From a bacterium (lineage in GTDB: Bacteria; Zhuqueibacterota; Zhuqueibacteria; Residuimicrobiales; Oceaniaggregativiventaceae): a stretch of 64,000 nt of DNA. The notes beneath the pieces were generated by a model, which saw only the letters and a list, made by a program, of their open reading frames with translations, had not been told where the DNA came from and made no database searches. The translations under genes and the position numbers were made by a program. Each line of letters opens with the position of its first letter. Position 1 is the first letter of the stretch. The stretch lies in the NCBI GenBank assembly GCA_029565675.1, contig JAKQNP010000021.1, positions 33,630 through 97,629 of the forward strand, written 5' to 3'. Below, in pieces: positions 8,989-17,738 of this stretch.

Positions 8989-10449
8989 CTATTTCTCCAT
9001 GTCTCGAGTTCTGATCCATTCCTCGTACAACCGATGCTGCGCCATATTCGGCTGATATGTTTTGCGCACGCGGATCCATTTGCTGGCCGCCGTTTGGCAG
9101 TCGGCGACCCAGCCTGCAGCGACTGCGGCGAGAATGGCAGCGCCTAGACAGGCGGGATCGATTGTCTCGGTGGTAATCCATTCAATGCCCAGCAGATCCG
9201 CCTTGATTTGCAGCCACAAATCGCTTTGTGCGCCGCCGCCGGTGGCGACGATGCGCTTGGGTCTTTGCCCGCCGCATACAGATGCCACCAGGATCGCCAG
9301 ACTGGCGGCAGTCGATTCGAACAGCGCCCGGGTAAAATGGCCATGCTGATGACGCTTGTCGGTAGGCAGAAATCCGGTCAGGTCAGGCCACCGGTGCGCG
9401 GCCGGACGGGCAAGCAAACCCTCGCTGCCGGCCGGCACTTTTGCTGCGAGTTTTTCGAGTTGTGGAATGGTCAGCTCAGTCGCATGGTTTTGCTGATACC
9501 ATTCCACCCCTGCTGCGCCGTTGTCGTCAAACGCGAGCTGGTAGTGCTCGCCCGGCTCAAAGCCCGCACCGGTACAGCTGCCTGGTCGTGGAGAATAGTC
9601 GGCAACAAATCGGACGCACGCCAGTACGGTGCCGGTCGATTCGCTCAGGTCGGCGATCTGTCCTGCGCCTGCTCCCAGAGCTGCTGCCGGGTGATCGAGA
9701 TTGCCTACGGCAAAAGGTACGCCGGGTTTGAGACCCAGCAGCGCTGCTCCGTTTCGGCTGAGTTTACCGGCCGGGGTTCCTGGCTGCAACGGCATGGACA
9801 AACTGAGATCGCCGAGATCGATCATTTCGCGCCGCCAGGTCAGGGTGCGCTGATCGAGCAACCCGAGCAGTGAAGCGGTGCCGGCGTCGCCGACGAGCTC
9901 TCCGGTCAGCGCCCAGGAAAGATAATCCGAGATGGTCATCAAATAGACCGCTCGTGCAAACAGCGCAGGCTGGTGCCGCTTGAGCCAATCGACTTTGGCC
10001 AGGCAGAACTGGTGCGATGGGGGAATGCCGATGCCCGTGTTTGGCAGAAAGTCACTTCTCTTGAACAGGGTGGCCAAAGAGTCAGTTTCCGCGGCCCTGT
10101 CGTCGGCCCACAAGATAAGCGGGGTCAACGGCGCCATGTCGCGGTCGAGCAGGAGAAACGAATTGGCCTGCGAAGCATACGATAACCCGCAAATCTGCTC
10201 CGGAGAAGCCGATGCCTGTCGGCATGCTTCGCTCATTCCCCGGCACAGCAACGCCCAAAAGCGGTCGACAGGCACCTCGCAGCGCGATCCATCGCCCCTA
10301 TCTTTGGCGACAAAAATCCGACCCATGCCGCGCAATTCGCCTTGTCGGTCGAACAAACCCAGCTTGAAATAGCTGGTGCCGAGGTCGATGCCCAGAACCA
10401 AATCGCGTCGCCCTGCGGCGATCTGCGAATCATCAGTCGGTCTGTTCAC
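8989..10449 (-). CDS. FGGY-family carbohydrate kinase
   Basis: 486 aa, ATP-dependent sugar kinase of the xylulokinase/gluconokinase class. The start taken is the GTG at 10449 (AGAGGTCAAC just upstream). The longer open frame runs into the ceramidase-like gene and has no better site. The N-terminal phosphate-binding motif GIDLGTSYFKLG and the WADDRAAE substrate-lid motif are clear. The C-terminal ATP motif is VATGGGAQSDLWLQ. It overlaps the preceding stop codon by 17 nt and is followed at once by the symporter. It probably phosphorylates the imported sugar or a downstream ketose, feeding the aldolase or NagB-like steps. Confidence 0.87.
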   Translation of the reverse strand: MNRPTDDSQIAAGRRDLVLGIDLGTSYFKLGLFDRQGELRGMGRIFVAKDRGDGSRCEVPVDRFWALLCRGMSEACRQASASPEQICGLSYASQANSFLLLDRDMAPLTPLILWADDRAAETDSLATLFKRSDFLPNTGIGIPPSHQFCLAKVDWLKRHQPALFARAVYLMTISDYLSWALTGELVGDAGTASLLGLLDQRTLTWRREMIDLGDLSLSMPLQPGTPAGKLSRNGAALLGLKPGVPFAVGNLDHPAAALGAGAGQIADLSESTGTVLACVRFVADYSPRPGSCTGAGFEPGEHYQLAFDDNGAAGVEWYQQNHATELTIPQLEKLAAKVPAGSEGLLARPAAHRWPDLTGFLPTDKRHQHGHFTRALFESTAASLAILVASVCGGQRPKRIVATGGGAQSDLWLQIKADLLGIEWITTETIDPACLGAAILAAVAAGWVADCQTAASKWIRVRKTYQPNMAQHRLYEEWIRTRDMEK

Positions 10450-11791
10450 GTTGACCTCTGCAGGGCGATTTGTCGCCGATTGTATTGAGCAAATGCATGG
10501 TTTCCGCGATAAAGAGTTGTCCGCTTTGCGGAGCGAATAAAGCGTTGCCGGCTTCATAGTAACCGTTTTCCACCGCTTCCGGGGTGACGATATAGCCCTG
10601 CAATTCGCCGTTCGCCAGAGAGATGACAAAGGTGTTTTTACACTGCTTTTTCACCGCCAGGGCGTATTCGACAAAGAATTCTCCGGGCCAGGCGATAAAA
10701 TTCCATGGACCGATTTGAACCAGCTGGATTTCAGCCGGCAGACAGGATTGATAGATCGCTTCCAGCCGGTTCTCCTCTGCCGCGCGCGCCAGTGTCAGCG
10801 TTTCTTCGGCGCCAAAGATATCGCACTCAGCTGTGCGGATTTCCTGCGGCGAGGCTTTTTGTTCCTGTATACGTTTGAATACCTGAATCGACTGCTGCAA
10901 AGCTTTGTGCGCGCTTTCGAGGGTGGGAATGGGCCGCCGCGGCAAATCGATGGCATGCGACCGGCTGGCCAGAACCGCTTGCGCAAAAAACGCCATTTGA
11001 TCCAGACTGCGGGTGACCGCAGCGGCGAGGATACCGCCCAGGCGTTCGGCTTCGGCAAAAGTGGTGCCGCGGATCACATGCCTCGGGCTCTGATTTCCCG
11101 CCGGCCCGGTAAAGTGCAGGAGCGGGCAATCCGCGCCCAGCACTTGCTTCTGCAGGATTTTGCGCGTTTGACCGGGGAAATCGGCGCTGATCAGCGTCGA
11201 ATCCTCGTGCAAAACCGTCGGATGCATGGAACAGACCAGCAAACAGGCGAGGTTTTGTCCATTGCGCTTCGATCTGAGCAGCAAAACCGGCGTCTGCGGA
11301 TCAGCCGGACCGCCGGGATGATGGCGATTGGTGCCGATGCCGCTGCTGTCTGCCAACGCCAAACCGATTTGTGCAGGTTGTTCGTTTTTTACCGCGTTCA
11401 GTGCAGCCTCGACAATGCGGTCCTGCAGGAAATCGAGATAGTCGCGGTCCGCCGGCGGCACCAGCGGATCGCTTGCATTGCTGATATAATCGACGGTTAC
11501 CGGCCCGGAATGGGTGTGGGTGGCGGCGATCAGGATGCTGGTTTCCGGAATGCCGGTCTTTTCTCTGATGCGGCTGCGGACGCGTTGCGCCAGCGCTTTG
11601 CTGATAAAAATCACGTCGTTGGCGATCAGCAGCACACGGTTCTGCCCATCTGATAGAAACAGAGCCGAACTCAGCAGCGGATCGTGCACACCGGTACTGA
11701 TTCGCTCTACATGTGGGTAACCGTAGAGAAATTGCGGTGTCGGGGGTGTGATGTCGGTTGCCGCTGCGCCGGCGCTGATGGTTTTCTGCAT
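10433..11791 (-). CDS. Neutral/alkaline ceramidase-like amidase without signal peptide
   Basis: 452 aa matching the N-terminal catalytic domain of neutral ceramidases: SAGAAATDITPP at the start, the zinc-site motif ATHTHSGP, a second histidine in CSMHPTVL, and GNQSP, corresponding to the nucleophile-serine loop. It is shorter than secreted ceramidases (usually over 600 aa) and lacks both a signal peptide and the C-terminal Ig domain, so it should be cytoplasmic. Related proteins recur in sugar-utilisation loci with unknown substrates. Here it sits between NagA/NagB-like genes and an FGGY kinase, which suggests hydrolysis of an N-acyl or O-acyl sugar rather than ceramide (inference). Its ATG at 11791 occupies the same phase as the ATG inside each 95-bp repeat upstream. 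Confidence 0.78.
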   Translation of the reverse strand: MQKTISAGAAATDITPPTPQFLYGYPHVERISTGVHDPLLSSALFLSDGQNRVLLIANDVIFISKALAQRVRSRIREKTGIPETSILIAATHTHSGPVTVDYISNASDPLVPPADRDYLDFLQDRIVEAALNAVKNEQPAQIGLALADSSGIGTNRHHPGGPADPQTPVLLLRSKRNGQNLACLLVCSMHPTVLHEDSTLISADFPGQTRKILQKQVLGADCPLLHFTGPAGNQSPRHVIRGTTFAEAERLGGILAAAVTRSLDQMAFFAQAVLASRSHAIDLPRRPIPTLESAHKALQQSIQVFKRIQEQKASPQEIRTAECDIFGAEETLTLARAAEENRLEAIYQSCLPAEIQLVQIGPWNFIAWPGEFFVEYALAVKKQCKNTFVISLANGELQGYIVTPEAVENGYYEAGNALFAPQSGQLFIAETMHLLNTIGDKSPCRGQREQTD

Positions 11792-12260
11792 CTCAATATC
11801 CTTTATCCCAATTCACCTCAATGTGCATCGCGCTGGTCTCGCTGACGATGCAGTCCGTTTCCAGCGGCTGAGATGCTTTTTTGCATCTCAATAACCCTTA
11901 TCCCAATTCACCTCAATATCCTGCGCGATGGTCTCGCTGACGATGCAGTCCGTTTCCAGCGGCTGAGATGCTTTTTTGCATCTCAATAACCCTTATCCCA
12001 ATTCGCCTCAATATTCTGCGCGATGGTCTCGCTGACGATGCAATCCGTTTCCAGCGGCCGAGATGCTTTTTTGCATCTCAATAACCCTTATCCCAATTCA
12101 CCTCAATGTGCATCGCGCTGGTCTCGGTGACGATGCAGTCCGTTTCCAGCGGCTGAGATGCTTTTTTGCATCTCAATAACCCTTATCCCAATTCACCTCG
12201 ATATCCTGCGCGATGGTTTCGGTGACGATGCATTCTGTTTCCAGAAGCTGATGAATCGAG
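11786..12260 (-). repeat. Five-unit 95-bp tandem repeat spanning the NagB-like/ceramidase-like junction
   Basis: Units begin at 11786, 11881, 11976, 12071 and 12166, exactly 95 bp apart. The unit at 12166 contains the true 3' end of the NagB-like gene and diverges near its far end. The other four copy about its last 23 codons plus the start of the next gene. Each junction carries a perfect hairpin, GAGATGC-A6-GCATCTC on the minus strand, containing an ATG. From each such ATG (12171, 12076, 11981, 11886) a 22-codon frame runs to TGA. Units at 11786 and 12071 share a variant block (GTGCATCGCGCTGG on the plus strand) that the other units lack. Confidence 0.93.
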
Positions 12261-13108
12261 GACGGAATGCGCGGTGTGACCGGACCGTGCAGGACCAGGC
12301 GGGAAATCATCCGCTGCCAGGCGGTGGCGGTGTTGTGCACCGACAGCGTGTGCATTTCCAATCGCGCTTTTGATGCAACCACTTCGGCTGGCCCAATGGT
12401 GGCAGCTTTGGGCGGCACCAGAGCGATGTCGCCGCTCATGCCGAAACTGCCATGCAGCGAGTTTTGCGCCAGGGTAAAAGGGCTCAGGGTAACGATGCGC
12501 GGGCCCATCTTCATCCATTGCTCGAGGGGTGCGTCGAATTCCGGCGCATCCGGTTCGATAAAGGCGAGGTGACCTGTCCACCCCGGCCCGCTGTAACAAA
12601 TGTCGGCGTTACCGGCATCGGCGATCATGCGGCCGTAATCGTTGATGTTCCGGTTGTTTGGCGAATAAAAGTGACCCCGCGGCGGCCGCAATTTTTTATC
12701 GATCTGGTAATAGAAATTGTTGAGCATGGCATAGGCGAATCCTTGCGGCCAACTCTCCGGCGCGATTCGCCCTTCTTCATCGGCGTATTCGTCCATGGCA
12801 AAAGCGATCAAATTCCTGCAGTCGATCTGGAACTTGTTGATCAGATAGGCCACCTTGCGGTAGGTCGGGACGGGGTTGGGAAGAATCATGACGATCTTTT
12901 CGCCTGCATCGCTCGCTCGTTTGATACGGTAAAACATGTCGGTGGCAAAGATGAAATCGGCTTCATCGTCCTTGACGATGCGGATACGGAATTTGGCATT
13001 GGCATGCCGGGTCAATTCCGTTTTTTTGATTTTGCGCACCCGTTCCAGTTCTTTTTGATCGCGAAACGGAACCCATACTGACGGTTTGTAGGCAAAAGTT
13101 GTTTTCAT
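12173..13108 (-). CDS. Glucosamine-6-phosphate deaminase-like sugar isomerase
   Basis: 311 aa, longer than typical NagB (about 265 aa). It starts at ATG 13108, overlapping the NagA stop by 4 nt (ATGA), with GAGG about 9 nt upstream. NagB landmarks are present: AFAMDEYADEEGR (equivalent of the catalytic Asp72 region) and GHLAFIEP. In that loop the family sequence G-x-G-x-D-G-H is GPGWTGH here, so the Asp equivalent to E. coli D141 is Thr, while His143 and Glu148 equivalents are kept. It may act on a different amino or keto sugar phosphate. The extra length is mainly N-terminal. Its 3' end is the source of the 95-bp repeats. Confidence 0.78.
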   Translation of the reverse strand: MKTTFAYKPSVWVPFRDQKELERVRKIKKTELTRHANAKFRIRIVKDDEADFIFATDMFYRIKRASDAGEKIVMILPNPVPTYRKVAYLINKFQIDCRNLIAFAMDEYADEEGRIAPESWPQGFAYAMLNNFYYQIDKKLRPPRGHFYSPNNRNINDYGRMIADAGNADICYSGPGWTGHLAFIEPDAPEFDAPLEQWMKMGPRIVTLSPFTLAQNSLHGSFGMSGDIALVPPKAATIGPAEVVASKARLEMHTLSVHNTATAWQRMISRLVLHGPVTPRIPSSIHQLLETECIVTETIAQDIEVNWDKGY

Positions 13109-14289
13109 AGAGTTTTTTCCTCGGTCTGGCACCGATAGACCCATGCTCCATCGATGCAGGTGGCAAGACACTGACCGGTATCGTCGATGACCGCGATATC
13201 GGCGCATTTATCGGTTTCAAGGGTGCCGGTTTGCTTTTCCCGGCCGAGCACCTTTGCGGCGTTGCTGGCCGTATATTTTGCCGCCCAAACCGGATCGATT
13301 CGGCATCCATGGATGAGATTGACAAAGGCTTTGTTCATGGTCAAGACACTTCCGGCAAGACAGCCGGCGAATGGACCGCCCTGGAGCCTGGCGGCGCCGC
13401 CGCTGATTTGGTACTGCCCGCCGTTGGGAAAGGCATAAACCCCGTCCGGCTGTCCGGCTCCAGGCAGACTGTCGGTGATGGCGATCAGTCGATCAGGGCC
13501 GAGCACGCGCGCCGCCAGTTGCACGATCTCGGGAGCCACATGCTGCAGATCGCAAATCACCTCACAGGTCAGCGCGTCGTTGAGCAAAATGTGTTCGAGC
13601 AATCCTGCTCGCAAGACGCCCGGCTCTTTGAGCCCGGAGGGCTGGAAAGCGTTGAAAAGGTGCACGACATGCTGCAATCCCGCTTCCACATAGGAAGCGA
13701 GCGACTCGCCTGCTGCGATGGAGTGGCCGAGCGACGCGACCACCCCGTTTTGCCGCAACAAGCGGATCAGTTCGATGCCGCCCGGCAGTTCGGGTGAAAA
13801 CGTCATGATCTTGAGCAAGTCGCCGATTGCATCGATGTATAACCTGGCCTCATCGAGATCGATCGGACGGCGTGTCGAACCATCCATGGCCCCTGAACTT
13901 TGCGGATTGATGAATGGACCTTCGAGGTGCACGCCGGCGATTTTTGCGATGCCGGCGCACTCTTTTTGTGCCTGGCGGGCGTGTTTGCCCAAATCTATAA
14001 TCTGCGCGACAGACATCGCCGCTCCGGTCGGCAGAAAGGCAACCGTGCCAAACCGCGGTTGCATGCCCGCCATACCGACCAAACCGGCAACATCGAGCGG
14101 CTCATACGGGCCCAGGCCGTGCATGTGCAGGTCGATAAATCCGGGCAATACCCATGCCTGACCGAAATCTTGCTGCGGATTGTCGCGGAACCGCCCCTCG
14201 CACACCTCTGCAATGCGGCCGCTCTCGACGCGAAGATGGCCGTCCATCACCTTGGTTGGAGTGACGATTCGCTCGGATCGGATGATCAT
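13105..14289 (-). CDS. nagA: N-acetylglucosamine-6-phosphate deacetylase
   Basis: Metal-dependent amidohydrolase of 394 aa. It starts at the ATG at 14289 with GGAG 8 nt upstream. Family landmarks in order: PGFIDLHMHG (HxH), GVHLEGPF (metal Glu), SLGHS (His), HLFNAF (His), and ITDSLPGAG (catalytic Asp). It deacetylates GlcNAc-6-phosphate or a related acetamido sugar phosphate in the cytoplasm. The 4-nt overlap with the NagB-like gene supports coupled translation and a deacetylation-then-deamination sequence. The usual HMHG is preceded by PGFID rather than PGLID, within normal variation. Substrate specificity could be shifted along with its partner. Confidence 0.88.
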   Translation of the reverse strand: MIIRSERIVTPTKVMDGHLRVESGRIAEVCEGRFRDNPQQDFGQAWVLPGFIDLHMHGLGPYEPLDVAGLVGMAGMQPRFGTVAFLPTGAAMSVAQIIDLGKHARQAQKECAGIAKIAGVHLEGPFINPQSSGAMDGSTRRPIDLDEARLYIDAIGDLLKIMTFSPELPGGIELIRLLRQNGVVASLGHSIAAGESLASYVEAGLQHVVHLFNAFQPSGLKEPGVLRAGLLEHILLNDALTCEVICDLQHVAPEIVQLAARVLGPDRLIAITDSLPGAGQPDGVYAFPNGGQYQISGGAARLQGGPFAGCLAGSVLTMNKAFVNLIHGCRIDPVWAAKYTASNAAKVLGREKQTGTLETDKCADIAVIDDTGQCLATCIDGAWVYRCQTEEKTL

Positions 14290-14331
14290 GGTTTTCGCTC
14301 CATGTGCAAATCCCGTCGGCAAAGGCTCAGG

Positions 14332-15486
14332 TCAATCGAGTCTGATCGTTTGTTGTTCTTGCTGTGAACGCAAAGCTGCAGTGAAAAGCGCATGGCTCAT
14401 CGCCGTCTCTTGTGGGGTCACGCACCTGGCAAAGGGCTTGAGTGGTTTTGTGCCGCTGAGTTCGGCCATGAAAGCAGCCCACATCTGCAGGATCGAATCG
14501 GAAAAACCGAATTCAAAAATCGCGCCGGTGTGGGTCGGATAAGCGGTCTCATTCCCCATATCGATCGATTGCCAGGCTTGCTCGGCGCCGTTATAGTCCA
14601 GTGTTTTCAGCAGCTTGGGATTTTTGGTGCTGAATCGGACCGCCCCGCGTGTACCGCTGATTTCCAGATACCACGTGTTCTTCTCACCCGGGGCGATGCG
14701 CTGCATTTTCAGAGTCAGCGGAAAGGTGTCGGCTGCGGCTGTGTTTTCTCTGGCTTCGCAAAGCAGGGTGGCGTTATCCCAGGTTTCGCAGGGCACCCGG
14801 TTGCCGTTCTTATCCGGCCTTTCTCTGACAATATTGGAAAGCACAGCGCGCACATTGGTGATCTGCCAACCAGCGCGAAACGGTACATGACAGACATGCA
14901 TGCCGAGATCGCCCATACAGCCGTATTCGCCGTTCGTCTCGATGCGACGCTTCCAATTGATCGGTTTGTTCGGATCGAGATCGCTCGAGTGCAGGAATCC
15001 CGCGTTTGCCTCAATGATGCGGCCGAATTGGCCGGCTTGCAGGCGATCGCAGATGCGCTGCACCGCGGGAATAAATGGGAACTCTGAGGTGCAGCGCACA
15101 AAACAGTCAGGATTTTCCTGAACAGCCTGCAAGATACGGGCATTTGCCTGTCGATCGATGCCAAACGGCTTTTCGCCCATCAGATGTTTACCTGCCTGTA
15201 AAATTGCACAATAGATTTCTTCGTGCAGATGATGCGGCACCGCACAGAATACCGCCTCCACATGCGGATTGCCCAAAAGCTGGCGGTAATCTGTGGTCTG
15301 CTGCGCAATCGATGCAAGGCTGTCGGCATACCAGGAAAAAAGCGCGGGATTGGTGTCGCAGATTGCGACGATTTCGGGTTGCAGCGGTTGATCGATCAAA
15401 TGGTTCCAGCGTGCGGCATTGCTGGCGAATTCGCGGCCCATCAAGCCCAGACCGATAATGCCAAATCTGACAGTTTTTTTGCTCAT
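14332..15486 (-). CDS. Gfo/Idh/MocA-family oxidoreductase
   Basis: 384 aa, starting at ATG 15486, one nucleotide after the aminotransferase stop. Rossmann motif FGIIGLGLMGREF, then the catalytic-lysine motif MGEKPFGIDRQAN, typical of the family. The C-terminal domain has a conserved-looking H in GMHVCHVPF, where family members hold the substrate histidine. Position directly after an aminotransferase suggests oxidation of a sugar or cyclitol to the keto form that the transaminase uses, or the reverse, as in inosamine or amino-sugar metabolism (inference). Confidence 0.83.
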   Translation of the reverse strand: MSKKTVRFGIIGLGLMGREFASNAARWNHLIDQPLQPEIVAICDTNPALFSWYADSLASIAQQTTDYRQLLGNPHVEAVFCAVPHHLHEEIYCAILQAGKHLMGEKPFGIDRQANARILQAVQENPDCFVRCTSEFPFIPAVQRICDRLQAGQFGRIIEANAGFLHSSDLDPNKPINWKRRIETNGEYGCMGDLGMHVCHVPFRAGWQITNVRAVLSNIVRERPDKNGNRVPCETWDNATLLCEARENTAAADTFPLTLKMQRIAPGEKNTWYLEISGTRGAVRFSTKNPKLLKTLDYNGAEQAWQSIDMGNETAYPTHTGAIFEFGFSDSILQMWAAFMAELSGTKPLKPFARCVTPQETAMSHALFTAALRSQQEQQTIRLD

Positions 15487-15487
15487 T

Positions 15488-16855
15488 TCAATATCCGAAT
15501 TCTTTTTCAGTTTCAGCAATCGCTTCTTCGATGATGTCAAGGCCGAGTCCGGCATGGTGCTGGTCGATGATCAGCGGCGGCGACATGCGGAGGATGTGGC
15601 CGGCCGGAATCCAGGCCAGGCCTTTGGCAAACGCTTTTTGATAGACCAGCTCGCCCGCCTTGTTAAAAGGTTCTTTGCTTTGCTTGTCTTTGACCAATTC
15701 GATGCCCAACAGCAAACCTTTGCCCTTGACATGACCGACAATCGGGTGATCCTGCTGCATTTTTTCCATCCGCCGCATCAGATAGTCGCCCACGACACGG
15801 CTGTTTTGCAGGAGATCTTCTTCTTCGATCACTTCCAGAGAGGCCAGGGCCGCTGCGCAGGCCATGGGATTGCCGCCGTAGCTCGACGAGGCGGAAATCT
15901 GTTCCAGCGCTTCAGAGTACTCTTCCTTGACGATCATCGCGGTCACCGGAAAACCGTTGCCGAACGATTTGCCGAACGTGACAATGTCCGGCAAGGTGTC
16001 CCAGTGCTGCAGACAGAGCCACTCACCGGTACGGCCCATACCTGCCAGAATTTCATCGTCTAAAAGCAGGATTTTTTCTTTGTCACACAGTTTTTTCAGT
16101 TTCGGAAAGAAATCGTCGGGCGGAAAGATCGATCCGGCCCAACCTTGCGCCGGTTCCAGGACAAAAGCAGCCACATTGCCGGCAGTGCCTTCGAAAATGA
16201 ATTCGCGGTAGAAATCGATATAGGCGTCGGTGTCGATCGAACCGTCCGGCCGGGTGAAAAGCGGACGATAGGGATCGGGGCGGGGCACCATATAGAATCC
16301 GGCGGTGCGGGTGGGGGAGTAGGAGAGCACGTTGCCGCGCGCCATCCGCGCACAGCTGACCGCCCCCAGGGTCTTGCCATGAAAGTCCCGAAAGCCGGAG
16401 ATAAATTCATGTTTGCCGGTGATCACCCGGGCGGCGCGCAACCCCGCTTCCACTGCTGTTGCGCCGTCGCTGTAGAGTTGGATGCCGTTGAGCTTGCCGG
16501 GCAAGAGGTTTGCCACTTTTTCCACCAGCTTTTCCTTGACCGGTGTGGCAAAGTCGTGGCAGTTCATCAACTTGTTCGCCCAGTAAGCCACTGCTTCCGA
16601 GACTTTGGGGTGACAGTGCCCCAGAGAAGTGACATAGATTCCGGACGAAAAATCGAGATAGCGATTGCCGTCTACGTCTGTCAGAGTGATGCCATGCCCT
16701 TCGGCAAAACAGACCGGAAAGAGCTTGACCTGCGAGCTCAGACCTTTGAAATAGCGCGATGTTTTCCTGGACATTTCGGCTGATTGCGGACCGGGCAGGG
16801 GAGTGACCAAATGGGGGATCCCCTGTGCACTCGATTTCCACCAATCTTTATTCAT
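15488..16855 (-). CDS. Class III PLP-dependent aminotransferase
   Basis: 455 aa, fold type I aminotransferase (ornithine/GABA/glutamate-semialdehyde group). AGGAGA lies 7 nt before ATG 16855. Cofactor motifs: SDGATAVEAGLRAAR, then the acidic motif LLDDEILAGMGRTG (the PLP-ring Asp), then the Schiff-base lysine in TFGKSFGNGFPV. The usual DEVQ appears as DEIL, which removes the common Gln and may signal a different amino donor or acceptor. It is the first structural gene after the DeoR regulator. In this operon it probably removes or adds the amino group of an amino sugar or cyclitol rather than acting in arginine or GABA metabolism. Confidence 0.85.
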   Translation of the reverse strand: MNKDWWKSSAQGIPHLVTPLPGPQSAEMSRKTSRYFKGLSSQVKLFPVCFAEGHGITLTDVDGNRYLDFSSGIYVTSLGHCHPKVSEAVAYWANKLMNCHDFATPVKEKLVEKVANLLPGKLNGIQLYSDGATAVEAGLRAARVITGKHEFISGFRDFHGKTLGAVSCARMARGNVLSYSPTRTAGFYMVPRPDPYRPLFTRPDGSIDTDAYIDFYREFIFEGTAGNVAAFVLEPAQGWAGSIFPPDDFFPKLKKLCDKEKILLLDDEILAGMGRTGEWLCLQHWDTLPDIVTFGKSFGNGFPVTAMIVKEEYSEALEQISASSSYGGNPMACAAALASLEVIEEEDLLQNSRVVGDYLMRRMEKMQQDHPIVGHVKGKGLLLGIELVKDKQSKEPFNKAGELVYQKAFAKGLAWIPAGHILRMSPPLIIDQHHAGLGLDIIEEAIAETEKEFGY

Positions 16856-16954
16856 TCTGGTCTCCTGTTGAGCGATGTGCCCCGTTCTATGGGGTGAGGA
16901 CGGGGTAGTGCATTCTGTTTCGCCCGTCTGCGGTGCTGCAAAGCAGCATGCAGG

Positions 16955-17716
16955 TCAGGCGATTAATAGGTTGATCTGGTTTTGTTTGTAAAGCCGAATG
17001 ACATCCGCTTCGAGCTCTGCATCGGTGACAATCGCATCCGGCAGTGTAATGGGTGCAAATCTAAAAAGGGAGTTTTTTTCGATTTTGGCAGAATCGCAGA
17101 GCAGATAGACCGCTTCAGCTGCCTGGGCCATGGCAAGAACGATCTGCGCTTCGTTTTCATCATACGAAGTCAGACCGCTGGCCAGCGACAAACCATTGGT
17201 GCCGATAAACGCCTTGTCCGCATGGTAGGTCTGAATTTGCGCCAGAGCAGTCGGGCCATAGGTTGCCCGTCTTTCCGGCAAGATTTCGCCGCCGATGAGG
17301 ATGACTTTGATCTGACCGTATCTGGCCATCTCGGCGGCGACCGACAACGAGTTGCTGATCACGGTGAGATTCTTTTTTTTGGCAAGAAAAGGGCAGAGAT
17401 AGAAAACAGTGGTTCCGCAATCGAGCAACAGGGTTTCGTTGTCATCCACAAGGCCGGCGGCAAAACGGCTGATGGCGGTTTTTTGCTCCCGCTTATGGTC
17501 AATGCGGCGGCCAAAGCTGAACAATTGATGGACCGAATCGTCGCGCATGGCACCACCGTGAGTGCGGATCAGCAATCCTTGCCTTGCCAGCTCTTCGAGG
17601 TCGCGGCGCGCCGTAATTGCCGATATGCTGCACTTGCCGACGATCTCGTCGATCTCGATCTCGCCGTTTTTTTCCAGCACCTGCAAGATATATCGACTGC
17701 GCGCTGTTTTGTTCAT
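16955..17716 (-). CDS. DeoR-family transcriptional regulator
   Basis: 253 aa, the normal length. N-terminal winged helix-turn-helix: SRYILQVLEKNGEIEIDEIV, then SISAITARRDLEELARQGLLIRTHGGA. C-terminal sugar-phosphate-sensing isomerase-like domain with LLLDCGTTVFYLC, TVISNSL and LIGGEI. AAGGAGAG lies just before ATG 17716. DeoR proteins usually repress sugar operons and are released by a phosphorylated sugar. It heads the 17-kb operon, and the gap upstream contains paired near-identical GATC-rich sites (17739-17755, 17839-17855), so control of both this operon and the divergent dehydrogenase is likely. Confidence 0.9.
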   Translation of the reverse strand: MNKTARSRYILQVLEKNGEIEIDEIVGKCSISAITARRDLEELARQGLLIRTHGGAMRDDSVHQLFSFGRRIDHKREQKTAISRFAAGLVDDNETLLLDCGTTVFYLCPFLAKKKNLTVISNSLSVAAEMARYGQIKVILIGGEILPERRATYGPTALAQIQTYHADKAFIGTNGLSLASGLTSYDENEAQIVLAMAQAAEAVYLLCDSAKIEKNSLFRFAPITLPDAIVTDAELEADVIRLYKQNQINLLIA

Positions 17717-17738
17717 CGCTCTCCTTCAGCTGCAAAAC

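Noticed and set aside
10715..11653. 312-aa plus-strand open frame opposite the ceramidase-like gene
   Set aside because: Antisense shadow with no recognisable domain, while the minus strand has clear zinc and nucleophile motifs.
11786..12260. Possible CRISPR array
   Set aside because: The units are contiguous 95-bp tandem copies of coding-junction sequence with no unique spacers.
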